This document shows positions 49,280 to 57,453 of a stretch of 64,000 nucleotides of DNA, piece after piece; the stretch's first letter is position 1, and each line of letters begins with the position of its first letter. The position numbers and the translations under genes were made by a program. The notes under the pieces are model-generated. The model saw only the letters and a program-made list of their open reading frames with translations. It had not been told where the DNA came from and did not search any database. The DNA is taken from assembly GCF_003325475.1 (NCBI RefSeq), contig NZ_CP029495.1, positions 558,001-622,000 of the forward strand. The letters are read 5' to 3'. Origin of the DNA: Chromobacterium phragmitis. GTDB taxonomy: Bacteria; Pseudomonadota; Gammaproteobacteria; Burkholderiales; Chromobacteriaceae.

Positions 49280-49966
49280 TCAGGGCAACTCGACGTAGCC
49301 CATCCGGCGCTGGATGATGCGGGTCTTGCGCGCCAGGCCCGGCGCGTTGCGGTGCTCGTCGTAATAGCGAGGATTGGGCACCATCGCGGCCAGCTTGGCG
49401 GCCTGGAACGACGACAGGCGCGCCGCGCCGGTGCGGAAGTAATAACGGGAGGCGGCCTCGGCGCCGAATACGCCGTTGCCCCACTCGATCACGTTGAGAT
49501 AGATCTCGTAGATGCGGCGCTTGTCCAGCACCGCCTCCAGCATCACCGTGATCAGCGCCTCCTCCAGCTTGCGCCACGGCGTCTTGCCGCTGGACAGGAA
49601 CAGATTCTTGGCCAATTGCTGGCTGATGGTGGAGCCGCCGGCGACGATCTTGCCCTTCTGCAGGTTTTTTTCGAACGCCGCCTCGATGCCGTCCCAGTCG
49701 AAGCCCTCGTGGTCGACGAACTTGGCGTCCTCGGACGCGATCAGCGCCCGCTTCAGATTGGGCGAGATCTTGTCATACGACACCCATTTGTGGCGCAACT
49801 CGGCCTCGGGGTCATCCTGCTGCAGCTTGGCCAGTTGTTCGTTCATGAACGAGCTGGCCCCTGGGTCGTGGTCGCGCCAGTAGACGATATGGCCGAGCAC
49901 CCACAGGTTATACAGCAGAAAGGCGGCCACCAGGGCCGCCAGAATCTTGAAGAGTATGCGAGACAT
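49280..49966 (-). CDS. mtgA: Monofunctional biosynthetic peptidoglycan transglycosylase
   Basis: 228 aa from the ATG at 49966, 2 bp after the aroE stop. One N-terminal membrane anchor (FKILAALVAAFLLYNLWVLG) is followed by the GT51 domain: catalytic Glu in ASEDAKFVDHEGFDW, then GGSTISQQLAKNLFLSS and RRIYEIYLNVIEWG. It polymerises lipid II glycan strands. Co-transcribed with aroE, the order often seen in betaproteobacteria. Confidence 0.95.
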   Translation of the reverse strand: MSRILFKILAALVAAFLLYNLWVLGHIVYWRDHDPGASSFMNEQLAKLQQDDPEAELRHKWVSYDKISPNLKRALIASEDAKFVDHEGFDWDGIEAAFEKNLQKGKIVAGGSTISQQLAKNLFLSSGKTPWRKLEEALITVMLEAVLDKRRIYEIYLNVIEWGNGVFGAEAASRYYFRTGAARLSSFQAAKLAAMVPNPRYYDEHRNAPGLARKTRIIQRRMGYVELP

Positions 49967-49968
49967 GC

Positions 49969-50790
49969 TCAGGCCAGCACTTCCCTCAGCATATTGGTCA
50001 CCTTGCGCGTTTCCGGCTGCACTCCGCGCCAAATGGAGAACGACTCCGCCGCCTGCTCCACCAGCATGCCCAGGCCGTCTGCCAGCATGCCGGCGTTTTC
50101 GCCCTGGGCGCGTTGCAGGAACGGCGTCAGGCCGGCGCTGTACACCATGTCGTAGGCCAGCGTGCGCGGCGTGAACACGCCGCGCGGCAGCGGCGGCATC
50201 TCGTTGTTCAGGCTGGTGGACGTCGCGTTGATGATGATGTCGAAGCTGCGGCCCTCCAGCGCGTCGTAGCCTACCGCCTCCACCTTGCCGTAAGCCGCGA
50301 AATGGTGGGCCAGCGCCTCGGCCTTGATCACGGTGCGATTGACGATGGTCAGGCTGGCCGGCTTTTGCTCCAGAATGGGCTCCAGCACGCCGCGCACCGC
50401 GCCGCCGGCGCCCAGAATCAGCACGCGTTGGCCTTGAATCGGATAGTCCAGGTTCTCGACGATGTCGCGCACCAGGCCGACGCCGTCGGTGTTGTCGCCA
50501 TACACCTTGCCGTCGCGGAAGGTCAGCGTATTGACCGCCTCTGCCGCGCGGGCGCGCTCGGTCAGCTCGGAGGCGTAGCGGAAGGCGTCGCCTTTGAACG
50601 GCAGCGTGATGTTCAGGCCCTTGCCGCCGGCGGCGACGAACTCGCCCACCACCTCGTTGAAGCGGCCGATATCGGCGAACAGGCGCTCGTAGCCGATGTC
50701 TTGCCCGGTGGCGCGGGCAAATTCCTCGTGGATGAACGGCGACTGGCTGTGGGAGATCGGGTTGCCGATGACGGCGTAACGGTCGGTCAT
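49969..50790 (-). CDS. aroE: Shikimate dehydrogenase (NADP+)
   Basis: 273 aa. GNPISHSQSPFIHEEFA, the catalytic Lys in NITLPFKGDAFR, the Asp in YGDNTDGVGL and the cofactor loop LGAGGAVRGVLEP are present. It reduces 3-dehydroshikimate in aromatic amino-acid synthesis. It is translationally linked to mtgA with a 2-bp gap. Confidence 0.96.
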   Translation of the reverse strand: MTDRYAVIGNPISHSQSPFIHEEFARATGQDIGYERLFADIGRFNEVVGEFVAAGGKGLNITLPFKGDAFRYASELTERARAAEAVNTLTFRDGKVYGDNTDGVGLVRDIVENLDYPIQGQRVLILGAGGAVRGVLEPILEQKPASLTIVNRTVIKAEALAHHFAAYGKVEAVGYDALEGRSFDIIINATSTSLNNEMPPLPRGVFTPRTLAYDMVYSAGLTPFLQRAQGENAGMLADGLGMLVEQAAESFSIWRGVQPETRKVTNMLREVLA

Positions 50791-50931
50791 GTCCGGTTTT
50801 CCAAAATGCGATATGTTTTCTGCGTTCCTTGGCCGCCGGCGAAGACCATGGCTTTCCGGCGGATTCGGGCAACGGGTTCATCCCCCACTTTGCCGCGTAA
50901 CGCCGCAAACATCAACCACCGCGGCGATCCG

Positions 50932-51384
50932 CTAGCCCTGCACCCACGGCAGGCCGCGCCAGCGCCAGCCGCCGACCGAGTTGCGATGGCCGTCGGCGTC
51001 GCGGTCGCCCTCGAAGCCTTCCAGCACGTTGTAGACCTCGCTGTAGCCGTGGGCCGCGGCCAGCCGCGCCACCTGGTCGGAGCGGGCGCCGGAGCGGCAG
51101 ATCACCAGCAGCACGGCCTCCGGGTCCACCTGATGGGTCAGCTGGGCCAGGAAATGGGGATTCGGCTCCATGCCCGGATAGCTGCGCCATTCGATGTTGA
51201 CCGCCTCCGGCACCGTGCCGACGAACTGCCATTCGGCGTGGCTGCGCACATCCAGCAGCACCGCCTTGGGCAGGCCCTGCATCAGTTCGTAGGCCTCATC
51301 GGGCAGCACCGCCCCGCTATAGGGCAGGCTCAATTGCTCGGCGCGCTGGTGCGCGGCCTGCAGAATCTGGCTGACTTTGCTCAT
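50932..51384 (-). CDS. Rhodanese-domain sulfurtransferase
   Basis: 150 aa from the ATG at 51384 behind GGAGAAAA; upstream in-frame codons to 51477 belong to the glnA control region. A single rhodanese domain with LLDVRSHAEWQFVGTVPEA and the active-site loop VICRSGARSDQVA (Cys) is present. Such proteins carry persulfide sulfur; the acceptor is unknown. It is divergent from glnA. Confidence 0.88.
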   Translation of the reverse strand: MSKVSQILQAAHQRAEQLSLPYSGAVLPDEAYELMQGLPKAVLLDVRSHAEWQFVGTVPEAVNIEWRSYPGMEPNPHFLAQLTHQVDPEAVLLVICRSGARSDQVARLAAAHGYSEVYNVLEGFEGDRDADGHRNSVGGWRWRGLPWVQG

Positions 51385-51455
51385 GATGTTTTTCTCCTGC
51401 AACACGCTTGGCTTATGTTGCCGATTATCGACCCGCCCGGCATGGCTGGCAAATA

Positions 51456-51500
51456 GCACCATCATGGTGCATGCCATGGATCAAGGCACCAGATTGGTTC
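51456..51500 (+). promoter_or_regulatory. Two NtrC-type operator sites upstream of glnA
   Basis: GCACC-ATCAT-GGTGC (51456-51470) is a perfect-arm match to the NtrC consensus; GCACC-AGATT-GGTTC (51486-51500) is a close one. Their centres are 30 bp apart (about three helical turns) and lie roughly 107 and 137 bp before the inferred transcription start, the same geometry as the E. coli glnAp2 enhancer. Confidence 0.75.
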
Positions 51501-51573
51501 AAACCCAATCATTCCAGCCGGCTGGATATGCCAAAGCGCCTATGACACAATGCAGCAGCAGCGATTTTGGAGC

Positions 51574-51589
51574 TGGCACGCTTCCTGCT
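51574..51589 (+). promoter_or_regulatory. Sigma-54 promoter of glnA
   Basis: TGGCACGCTTCCTGCT has GG (51575-51576) and GC (51587-51588) with exactly 10 bp between, matching the -24/-12 consensus except for one C in place of T. It lies 69 bp before the glnA start, downstream of two NtrC sites. Confidence 0.82.
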
Positions 51590-51657
51590 TACCGGGGACG
51601 TACCAAAATTTTCACGCACTTGCCCTTGGGTGCACGTTGCCTTTCAGGAGATAAAAC

Positions 51658-53076
51658 ATGGCAGTAGCCGACGTAGTCAAACTGATCCAAGAAAACGACG
51701 TCAAATTTGTCGATCTGCGCTTCACCGACACCCGCGGCAAAGAGCAGCACGTCTCCATCCCGGCCCACGTGCTGCTGGAAGACGCCGACGAATGGTTCGA
51801 GCGCGGCCACGCCTTCGACGGCTCCTCCATCGCCGGCTGGAAAGGCATCCAGGCTTCCGACATGCTGCTGATGGCCGACCCGGCCACCGCCCGCATCGAC
51901 CCGTTCTTCGACGAGCCGACCGTGTTCATGCACTGCGACGTGATCGATCCGGCCGACGGCAAGGGCTACGACCGCGACCCGCGCTCCATCGCCAAGCGCG
52001 CCGAAGCCTACCTGAAGGCGTCCGGCCTGGGCGACACCGCCTACTTCGGCCCGGAGCCGGAATTCTTCATCTTCGACGGCGTGACATGGGGCACCGACAT
52101 GTCCGGCTGCTTCGTCAAGATCAAGGCCGAAGAAGCGGCCTGGGCGTCGGCCGAAGAGTTCGAAGGCGGCAATATGGGCCACCGTCCAGGCATCAAGGGC
52201 GGCTATTTCCCGGTGCCGCCGGTAGATTCCTCGCAGGACATCCGCTCCGCGATGGTGCTGCTGCTGGAAGAGCTGGGCGTGCCGGTTGAGGTGCACCACC
52301 ATGAAGTGGCCACCGCCGGCCAGAACGAGATCGGCACCAAGTTCAGCACGCTGACCCAGCGCGCCGACTGGACCCAGATCCTGAAGTACGTGGTGCACAA
52401 CGTGGCCCACAGCTACGGCAAGACCGCCACCTTCATGCCTAAGCCCATCGTCGGCGACAACGGCTCCGGCATGCACGTCCACCAGTCCATCTGGAAAGAC
52501 GGCAAGAACCTGTTCGCGGGCGAAGGCTACGCCGGCCTGTCCGACACCGCGTTGTACTACATCGGCGGCATCATCAAGCACGCCAAGGCGCTGAACGCGA
52601 TCACCAACCCGGGCACCAACTCCTACAAGCGCCTGGTGCCGCACTACGAAGCGCCGGTGAAGCTGGCCTACTCCGCCAAGAACCGCTCGGCCTCCATCCG
52701 CATTCCGCACGTGGCCAGCCAGAAGGGCCGCCGCATCGAAGCCCGCTTCCCGGATCCGCTGGCCAACCCGTACCTGTGCTTCTCCGCGCTGCTGATGGCC
52801 GGCCTGGACGGCATCCAGAACAAGATCCACCCGGGCGACGCCGCGGACAAGAACCTGTACGACCTGCCGCCGGAAGAAGACAAGCTGATCCCGACCGTAT
52901 GCGCCAGCCTGGATGAAGCCCTGGCCGCGCTGGACAAGGACCGCGAGTTCCTGACCCGCGGCGGCGTGTTCTCCAACGAGTGGATCGACGCCTACATCGA
53001 GCTGAAGATGCAGGAAGTGAACCTGACCCGCATGACCACCCACCCGGTGGAATTCGCGATGTACTACTCGCTGTGA
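51658..53076 (+). CDS. glnA: Glutamine synthetase type I
   Basis: 472 aa. AFDGSSIAGWKGI, the metal-site Glu in FGPEPEFFIFDG, the ammonium/glutamate loop NGSGMHVHQS, and the adenylylation site NLYDLPPEE (Tyr401) are all present, so activity is expected to be regulated by GlnE/GlnB. It makes glutamine from glutamate and ammonia. Transcription is probably driven by the sigma-54 promoter and NtrC sites upstream. A pair of terminators follows. Confidence 0.98.
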   Translation: MAVADVVKLIQENDVKFVDLRFTDTRGKEQHVSIPAHVLLEDADEWFERGHAFDGSSIAGWKGIQASDMLLMADPATARIDPFFDEPTVFMHCDVIDPADGKGYDRDPRSIAKRAEAYLKASGLGDTAYFGPEPEFFIFDGVTWGTDMSGCFVKIKAEEAAWASAEEFEGGNMGHRPGIKGGYFPVPPVDSSQDIRSAMVLLLEELGVPVEVHHHEVATAGQNEIGTKFSTLTQRADWTQILKYVVHNVAHSYGKTATFMPKPIVGDNGSGMHVHQSIWKDGKNLFAGEGYAGLSDTALYYIGGIIKHAKALNAITNPGTNSYKRLVPHYEAPVKLAYSAKNRSASIRIPHVASQKGRRIEARFPDPLANPYLCFSALLMAGLDGIQNKIHPGDAADKNLYDLPPEEDKLIPTVCASLDEALAALDKDREFLTRGGVFSNEWIDAYIELKMQEVNLTRMTTHPVEFAMYYSL

Positions 53077-53102
53077 TCGCCGGAAACGGTTGAACAGCGC
53101 CG

Positions 53103-53128
53103 TCCCCGCTCCGGCGGGGATGGTTTTT
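53103..53128 (+). terminator. Intrinsic terminator of glnA
   Basis: TCCCCGC TCCG GCGGGGA then TGGTTTTT, 26 bp after the glnA stop. Confidence 0.88.
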
Positions 53129-53135
53129 GCCCGAT

Positions 53136-53165
53136 GAGAAAAGCGGCCCTGCGGCCGCTTTTCTC
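53136..53165 (-). terminator. Bidirectional terminator between glnA and the desulfidase gene
   Basis: A perfect 13-bp stem (GAGAAAAGCGGCC / GGCCGCTTTTCTC) with a 4-nt loop; A- and T-runs inside the arms suit both directions. It ends the minus-strand desulfidase transcript. Confidence 0.82.
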
Positions 53166-53190
53166 ATGCCTGCGCGCCAGGGCCTCCGAA

Positions 53191-54519
53191 TCAGGCCGCC
53201 TCTCGCTTGCGCATCATGATCTGCAGAATCTGGACATCCGTCTGCGCCATGCCCTGGGTGGCCAGCCGGCCCAGGTTGGCGATGGAGGCGTCCACGCCGC
53301 GCTCGACGATGCCCTCGTCGCCGCTGACGCAGGCGCCGTCCAGCGCCATCAGCACCGCCTTGTACGCGGCCGCTGCCGAGGTCGACACTTTCATCGCGCA
53401 GCTGTTGGAGGCGCCGTCGCAGATCATCCCCGCCACGTCGCCTATCATGCTGGAGATCGCCATGCCGGCGGCCTTGTAGCCGCCGCCCAGCAGCAACGCC
53501 ATCCCCGCCGCCGCGCCCATCGACGCGGTGGTCACCGCGCACAGCGCGGACAGCTTGGGCAGCCGGGAGTGGATGTACACCGCCATCAGATGCGACAACA
53601 TCAGCGCCCGCGTCAATTGCTCGCGGCTGGCGTGGACGTGGCCGGCCACCACCACGACCGGCATGGTGGCGGCGATGCCCTGGTTGCCGGAGCCGGAGTT
53701 GCTCATCGCCGGCAGCGTCGCGCCGCCCATCCGGGCGTCGGACGCGGCGGCGGTGCGGGTGAGGATGCGGGTGAGCAGACCGTCGGACAATAGCCCGGCG
53801 CGCATTTGCCGCTCAAGCGTCGCGCCGATGTGCAAGCCGTACTCGCCGCGCATTCCCTCCCGCGACAGCGCCTCGTTGAGCGTGGCGGCCTCGTGGATGA
53901 AGTCCAGCTTCTCCAGCGGCGCCTGGGTGGCGAAGTCGTAGATGTCGCGCGCCGAGGCGTCGGCGAAATCGTAATCGCCGCCCTCCTCGCCCGCCGACGG
54001 GCTGCCGGCGTGGAAAACAGTTTCGCCGTTGCGTTCGATCAGGACCACGTTGGCGTGCGCGTCGGCGATGCAGACTCGGGCCTGCTCGCCGCCGGCAAAA
54101 ACCCGCGCTTCCGAGTACAGGATGTTGGGCACGTCGGCGATGGCCAGCGCCACCCGCCGCTCGGCGACCATGCGCTTGCCGGCCGCCACCGCCTCGCCGC
54201 TCAAGCCTTTGAGCACTTCCAGCTTGCCATCCGGATCGCCGCCCAGCGCGCCGACAGCGGCGGCGATCCGCAATCCTACGGCGCCGGTGCCGGGCACGGT
54301 GACGCCCATGCCGTTCTTCATCAGGTTGGCCGATACCCGCGCCTCGATGCGTTCCGGCGCGCGGCCCAGCTCGCGGACAGCGATGGCTGCCGCCAGCGCC
54401 AGCGAGATGGGCTCGGTACAGCCCAGCGCCGGCACGACTTCCTTGCGCGCCGCCTTGACGAAACCGGGCCACAGGCCGATTTTAGGATGGGATTGAGTCA
54501 TGGGATTCCACACTTTCAT
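53191..54519 (-). CDS. cyuA: L-cysteine desulfidase (UPF0597, CyuA-like)
   Basis: 442 aa from 54519, or 436 aa from the ATG at 54501; neither has a strong ribosome site. The family signature PALGCTEPISLALAAAIAVRE (first Cys, given as PALGCTEPISLALAAA), NLMKNGMGVTVPGTG, AASDARMGGATLPAMSNSGSGNQG and MICDGASNSCAMKVS are present. The cysteines hold an iron-sulfur cluster that removes sulfide from cysteine, giving pyruvate and ammonia. It sits directly after its probable transporter. Confidence 0.93.
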   Translation of the reverse strand: MKVWNPMTQSHPKIGLWPGFVKAARKEVVPALGCTEPISLALAAAIAVRELGRAPERIEARVSANLMKNGMGVTVPGTGAVGLRIAAAVGALGGDPDGKLEVLKGLSGEAVAAGKRMVAERRVALAIADVPNILYSEARVFAGGEQARVCIADAHANVVLIERNGETVFHAGSPSAGEEGGDYDFADASARDIYDFATQAPLEKLDFIHEAATLNEALSREGMRGEYGLHIGATLERQMRAGLLSDGLLTRILTRTAAASDARMGGATLPAMSNSGSGNQGIAATMPVVVVAGHVHASREQLTRALMLSHLMAVYIHSRLPKLSALCAVTTASMGAAAGMALLLGGGYKAAGMAISSMIGDVAGMICDGASNSCAMKVSTSAAAAYKAVLMALDGACVSGDEGIVERGVDASIANLGRLATQGMAQTDVQILQIMMRKREAA

Positions 54520-54572
54520 TCACGCCCGCCGGCAAGCGGCGCGGCTGGGTACCGGTTTCTCGCCGGCGACGG

Positions 54573-55889
54573 TCAGGAAAAGGCCAGGAACGGCGATACG
54601 CACAGCAATGCGCCTGTGGCGATGATGATCTTCAGCGCCGCTCCCTTGTACTGGTGCAGGAAAGGAACGCGGTAGACCAGGTAGGCCGGGATCAGACACC
54701 CCACCAGGCCGAACACCGGGCTGCAGATGGAGGTGAAGCTCAGCACCGGCGCATTCAGCACGATGGCGCCCCAGGACAGCAGCACGGTGAACAGCATGAT
54801 GCCCTTGCCCACCCAGTCCGGCCGGATGCGCTCCTCCGGCAGCACCCGGCGCAACAGGTTCATCGCCAGCCCCTGACAGGCCTCTCTGAACCCCAGGTAC
54901 ACGCCGAAATAGGCTGTCATCACCGCGAAGATATTGAGGATCAGGCTGAACAGCTTCACCATGTCGCCCGGCATGCTGCTGGCCACCATCGCCAGCGCCG
55001 AGATGTTTTCCCGCGAAGCCCGCACCGCCTGTTCATGCCCCATCGCCAGCGTGAACGACACCGCGTAGAAGAAAACCGTGACGAATAGGATGCCGAAGGC
55101 GATGTTCATCGCCCGCATCGCCTTGAAGCGCGCCACCTCGCGCGATTGCTCCCGCGCCCGGTAGGAAATCACCATCGGGCTCAGACTCTGGATGAACAGG
55201 ATGGAGGTCAGCGTGAACGGCAGCATGATCACCGCGTCCCGCAGCAGATGGCCCAGCGATGGAAACGCGCCCACATTCACCAGATTCCACTCCGACACCA
55301 TGGACAGGCCCAGCACCGCCACGACGCCCAGCTTGGTCAGCACCATGCCGGTGGAGATGCGGAACAGCACTCTCTCCCCGCGCGAGGCCAGCGCCACCAG
55401 CAAGCACATCAGCGCCAGCCCGTAAAACGGATTGGCCGACAGCAAGCCTTGGGTCACGCCGAAGCTGTGCAGGAAGGAGGCGCTGTCGTTGGTGATGGCC
55501 GTGGAATAGACGAAGACCCAGATCACCAGCATGACGAAGTACAGCGCGCCCAGCAAAATGCCCCAGTTCCGGCCCAGATAGCCGCTGATCACGCTGGGGT
55601 AGTCCTTGCATTCCGGCGATGCGGCCAAGGTGTTGATGAACAGCCGCTGAAACAGATACATCGCCGGATAGCCGATGATGGACGACAGCAGAAACACCCA
55701 CAGCCCCATCAGCCCCACCTGCACCGGCAGGAAGACGATGCCGGCGCCGATGGCCATGCCTATGCTCATGATGACCCAACCGCGGTCCGTGCTGTCGAAA
55801 CGTATGGCCTGCCGCCATTCCTCTTCGCTCATTCCCGCGCGCTGGGCTGCGCTCTCTCTGGGCTGGACGCCCGCCAGGCTGATGCTCAT
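54573..55889 (-). CDS. cyuP: HAAAP-family amino-acid permease (CyuP/TdcC type)
   Basis: 438 aa with 11 to 12 membrane segments. GWVIMSIGMAIGAGIVFLPV and the regions IGYPAMYLFQRLFIN and SAFLHSF-like (here SASFLHSFGVT) match the hydroxy/aromatic amino acid permease family, where YhaO/CyuP imports cysteine and TdcC imports Thr/Ser. The next gene is a cysteine desulfidase, so a cysteine or serine importer is most likely. It is preceded by a YheO-like regulator on the same strand. Confidence 0.88.
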   Translation of the reverse strand: MSISLAGVQPRESAAQRAGMSEEEWRQAIRFDSTDRGWVIMSIGMAIGAGIVFLPVQVGLMGLWVFLLSSIIGYPAMYLFQRLFINTLAASPECKDYPSVISGYLGRNWGILLGALYFVMLVIWVFVYSTAITNDSASFLHSFGVTQGLLSANPFYGLALMCLLVALASRGERVLFRISTGMVLTKLGVVAVLGLSMVSEWNLVNVGAFPSLGHLLRDAVIMLPFTLTSILFIQSLSPMVISYRAREQSREVARFKAMRAMNIAFGILFVTVFFYAVSFTLAMGHEQAVRASRENISALAMVASSMPGDMVKLFSLILNIFAVMTAYFGVYLGFREACQGLAMNLLRRVLPEERIRPDWVGKGIMLFTVLLSWGAIVLNAPVLSFTSICSPVFGLVGCLIPAYLVYRVPFLHQYKGAALKIIIATGALLCVSPFLAFS

Positions 55890-56015
55890 ACCGAGTTCCC
55901 CTCTAATGATTTCACATGTCGAATCATGATTCCCGCCCCCAGCCGGGGGCGCGGCTTCTCCGCCCGCGCCGTGCTTGCGGCCCGCGCTTTGTTTCCTGGC
56001 GTCCTCAGTCCGCCC

Positions 56016-56648
56016 TCATTCCCGGCACTGCTTCAGGTAGCGGTAAAGCGTGGGCTCCGAGATATCCAGCGCCAGCGCCGCCTTGCCGATGAAGCCCTTG
56101 ATCGAGAACAACCCCCGCTTGTCCAGTTCGCGCACCGCCAGCATCTTCTCCTCGCCCGACAAGCGCGCCGGGTCCAGCGGGTACTGGCCCAGCACGCTGC
56201 GCATGATTTCCTCGCCGACCTCGTCCACGCCCGCCGACAACACCTCCTGGTGTTGCTCGTCGGACAAATCCGCGGGCAGCAGGGACAGGAACGCCTCCTT
56301 GGCTCGCTGATAGCGGCTGTCGTCCGAATTGACGCAGAACATCGCCACCGCACGGCCCTCATCGTCCTTCAGCACCAGCGTGGACGAGCGCAGCAAAGCA
56401 CCGTTCCGCGTCTTGCTGCGGTAGTTGAGACGGAAGTTTTCCCGGTTCTTGCCCGAGCATTCCTGCGCCATGCGCAGGGCCAGGTCCGTCGCCGGCGCGC
56501 CGACGCTGCGGCCGGACAGATGCCCGTTGCGGATGACCTTGAGGGAAGCGTTCAGATCGGACAGGTCGTGCACGGCCACCTCGCTGTCCGGCCCCAGCAG
56601 GGCCGCCACGAAGTCGGCGAGGATGTCGGCGTCGATATGCAGTTTCAT
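56016..56648 (-). CDS. YheO-like PAS/HTH regulator, candidate controller of the cysteine-degradation genes
   Basis: 210 aa. The N-terminal YheO-type PAS domain (residues about 5-120) includes HDLSDLNASLKVIRNGHLSG and VLKDDEGRAVAMFCVNSDDS; the C-terminal HTH is GFIGKAALALDISEPTLYRYL. Members bind DNA and probably sense a small ligand; the ligand is unknown here. It lies 126 bp upstream of cyuP on the same strand, so it may regulate the permease-desulfidase pair. The known E. coli cyu regulator (DecR) belongs to a different family. Confidence 0.82.
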   Translation of the reverse strand: MKLHIDADILADFVAALLGPDSEVAVHDLSDLNASLKVIRNGHLSGRSVGAPATDLALRMAQECSGKNRENFRLNYRSKTRNGALLRSSTLVLKDDEGRAVAMFCVNSDDSRYQRAKEAFLSLLPADLSDEQHQEVLSAGVDEVGEEIMRSVLGQYPLDPARLSGEEKMLAVRELDKRGLFSIKGFIGKAALALDISEPTLYRYLKQCRE

Positions 56649-56857
56649 AGGCGTGATAAAAAATTATTTTTCGGAGAGTCTATCTATCACGCTTCGGCCA
56701 TGTCACTTGCAACCACGGCGGCGATTGATGCATGTCAATACCATTCTTATCGTCCGCCCATCGCGCGCCAGCCCGAAAAAGCCCCGCCGGCATCCGGCTG
56801 TGACGGCGGCAACAGATTTGCTTATCATTCACGAGCCTCCTCTGAATTCCATCGGCC

Positions 56858-57331
56858 ATGAAAACACTCGCGTTCAGTCTTTTATTCGCCTGCGGCCTCG
56901 CCCAGGCGGCCACGATCTACAAATACGTGGACCCGCAAGGCAACGTCACCTACACCAACGTGCCCATCCGCGGCGCGCAACCCATCAAGCTGAACCCGCT
57001 ATCGTCCTATCCCGGCCAAAAAGCCAAGCCGCGCGGCGGCTCCGCCTCCGCCGACAAGCCGGCCGCGTCCGGCGGCTACCCCAGCGTGGACGCCGATACC
57101 CAGAAGCAGCGCGATGGCGGCCGCAAGAAAATCCTGGAGCAGGAGCTGGCCAACGAGGCCAAGGCTCTGGACGCCGCGAAGAAGGCGCTGGCCGACGGCA
57201 AGGCGGTGCGGCTGGGAGACGAGGCCCGCAACTACCAGAAATACCTGGACCGGGTGCAGAAGCTGCAGAACGAAGTCACTGACCGCGAGAAGAATGTCGC
57301 CGCGCTGAAGAAGGAATTGGGTCTGCCATAG
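56858..57331 (+). CDS. DUF4124-domain periplasmic protein
   Basis: 157 aa. The signal peptide is MKTLAFSLLFACGLAQAA, followed by IYKYVDPQGNVTYTNVP, the DUF4124 signature, and a C-terminal coiled coil (EQELANEAKALDAAKKAL and YLDRVQKLQNEV). The domain occurs often between glnA and ntrB in betaproteobacteria; the function is unknown. It precedes the NtrC site and sigma-54 promoter of ntrBC, so it is probably transcribed separately from them or by read-through. Confidence 0.86.
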   Translation: MKTLAFSLLFACGLAQAATIYKYVDPQGNVTYTNVPIRGAQPIKLNPLSSYPGQKAKPRGGSASADKPAASGGYPSVDADTQKQRDGGRKKILEQELANEAKALDAAKKALADGKAVRLGDEARNYQKYLDRVQKLQNEVTDREKNVAALKKELGLP

Positions 57332-57335
57332 CCAT

Positions 57336-57354
57336 TTGCACCAGATTGGTGCAA
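57336..57354 (+). promoter_or_regulatory. NtrC operator upstream of ntrB
   Basis: TTGCACCAGATTGGTGCAA is a perfect palindrome in its arms (TTGCACC/GGTGCAA) and shares GCACCAGATTGGT with the second glnA site. It begins 5 bp after the DUF4124 stop and is about 60 bp upstream of the sigma-54 promoter, implying autoregulation of ntrBC. Confidence 0.82.
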
Positions 57355-57402
57355 ACTGATATCGATACTCGCGTCCCGCCCCCGGCCGAACGGCCCGGCG
57401 GC

Positions 57403-57418
57403 TGGCGCGTTTATTGCT
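57403..57418 (+). promoter_or_regulatory. Sigma-54 promoter of ntrBC
   Basis: TGGCGCGTTTATTGCT has GG (57404-57405) and GC (57416-57417) separated by 10 bp, matching TGGCAC-N5-TTGCT with one change. It lies 36 bp before the ntrB start. Confidence 0.8.
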
Positions 57419-57453
57419 GAGACCTGCCCGACGCCACCACCAAGCCCCTACCC

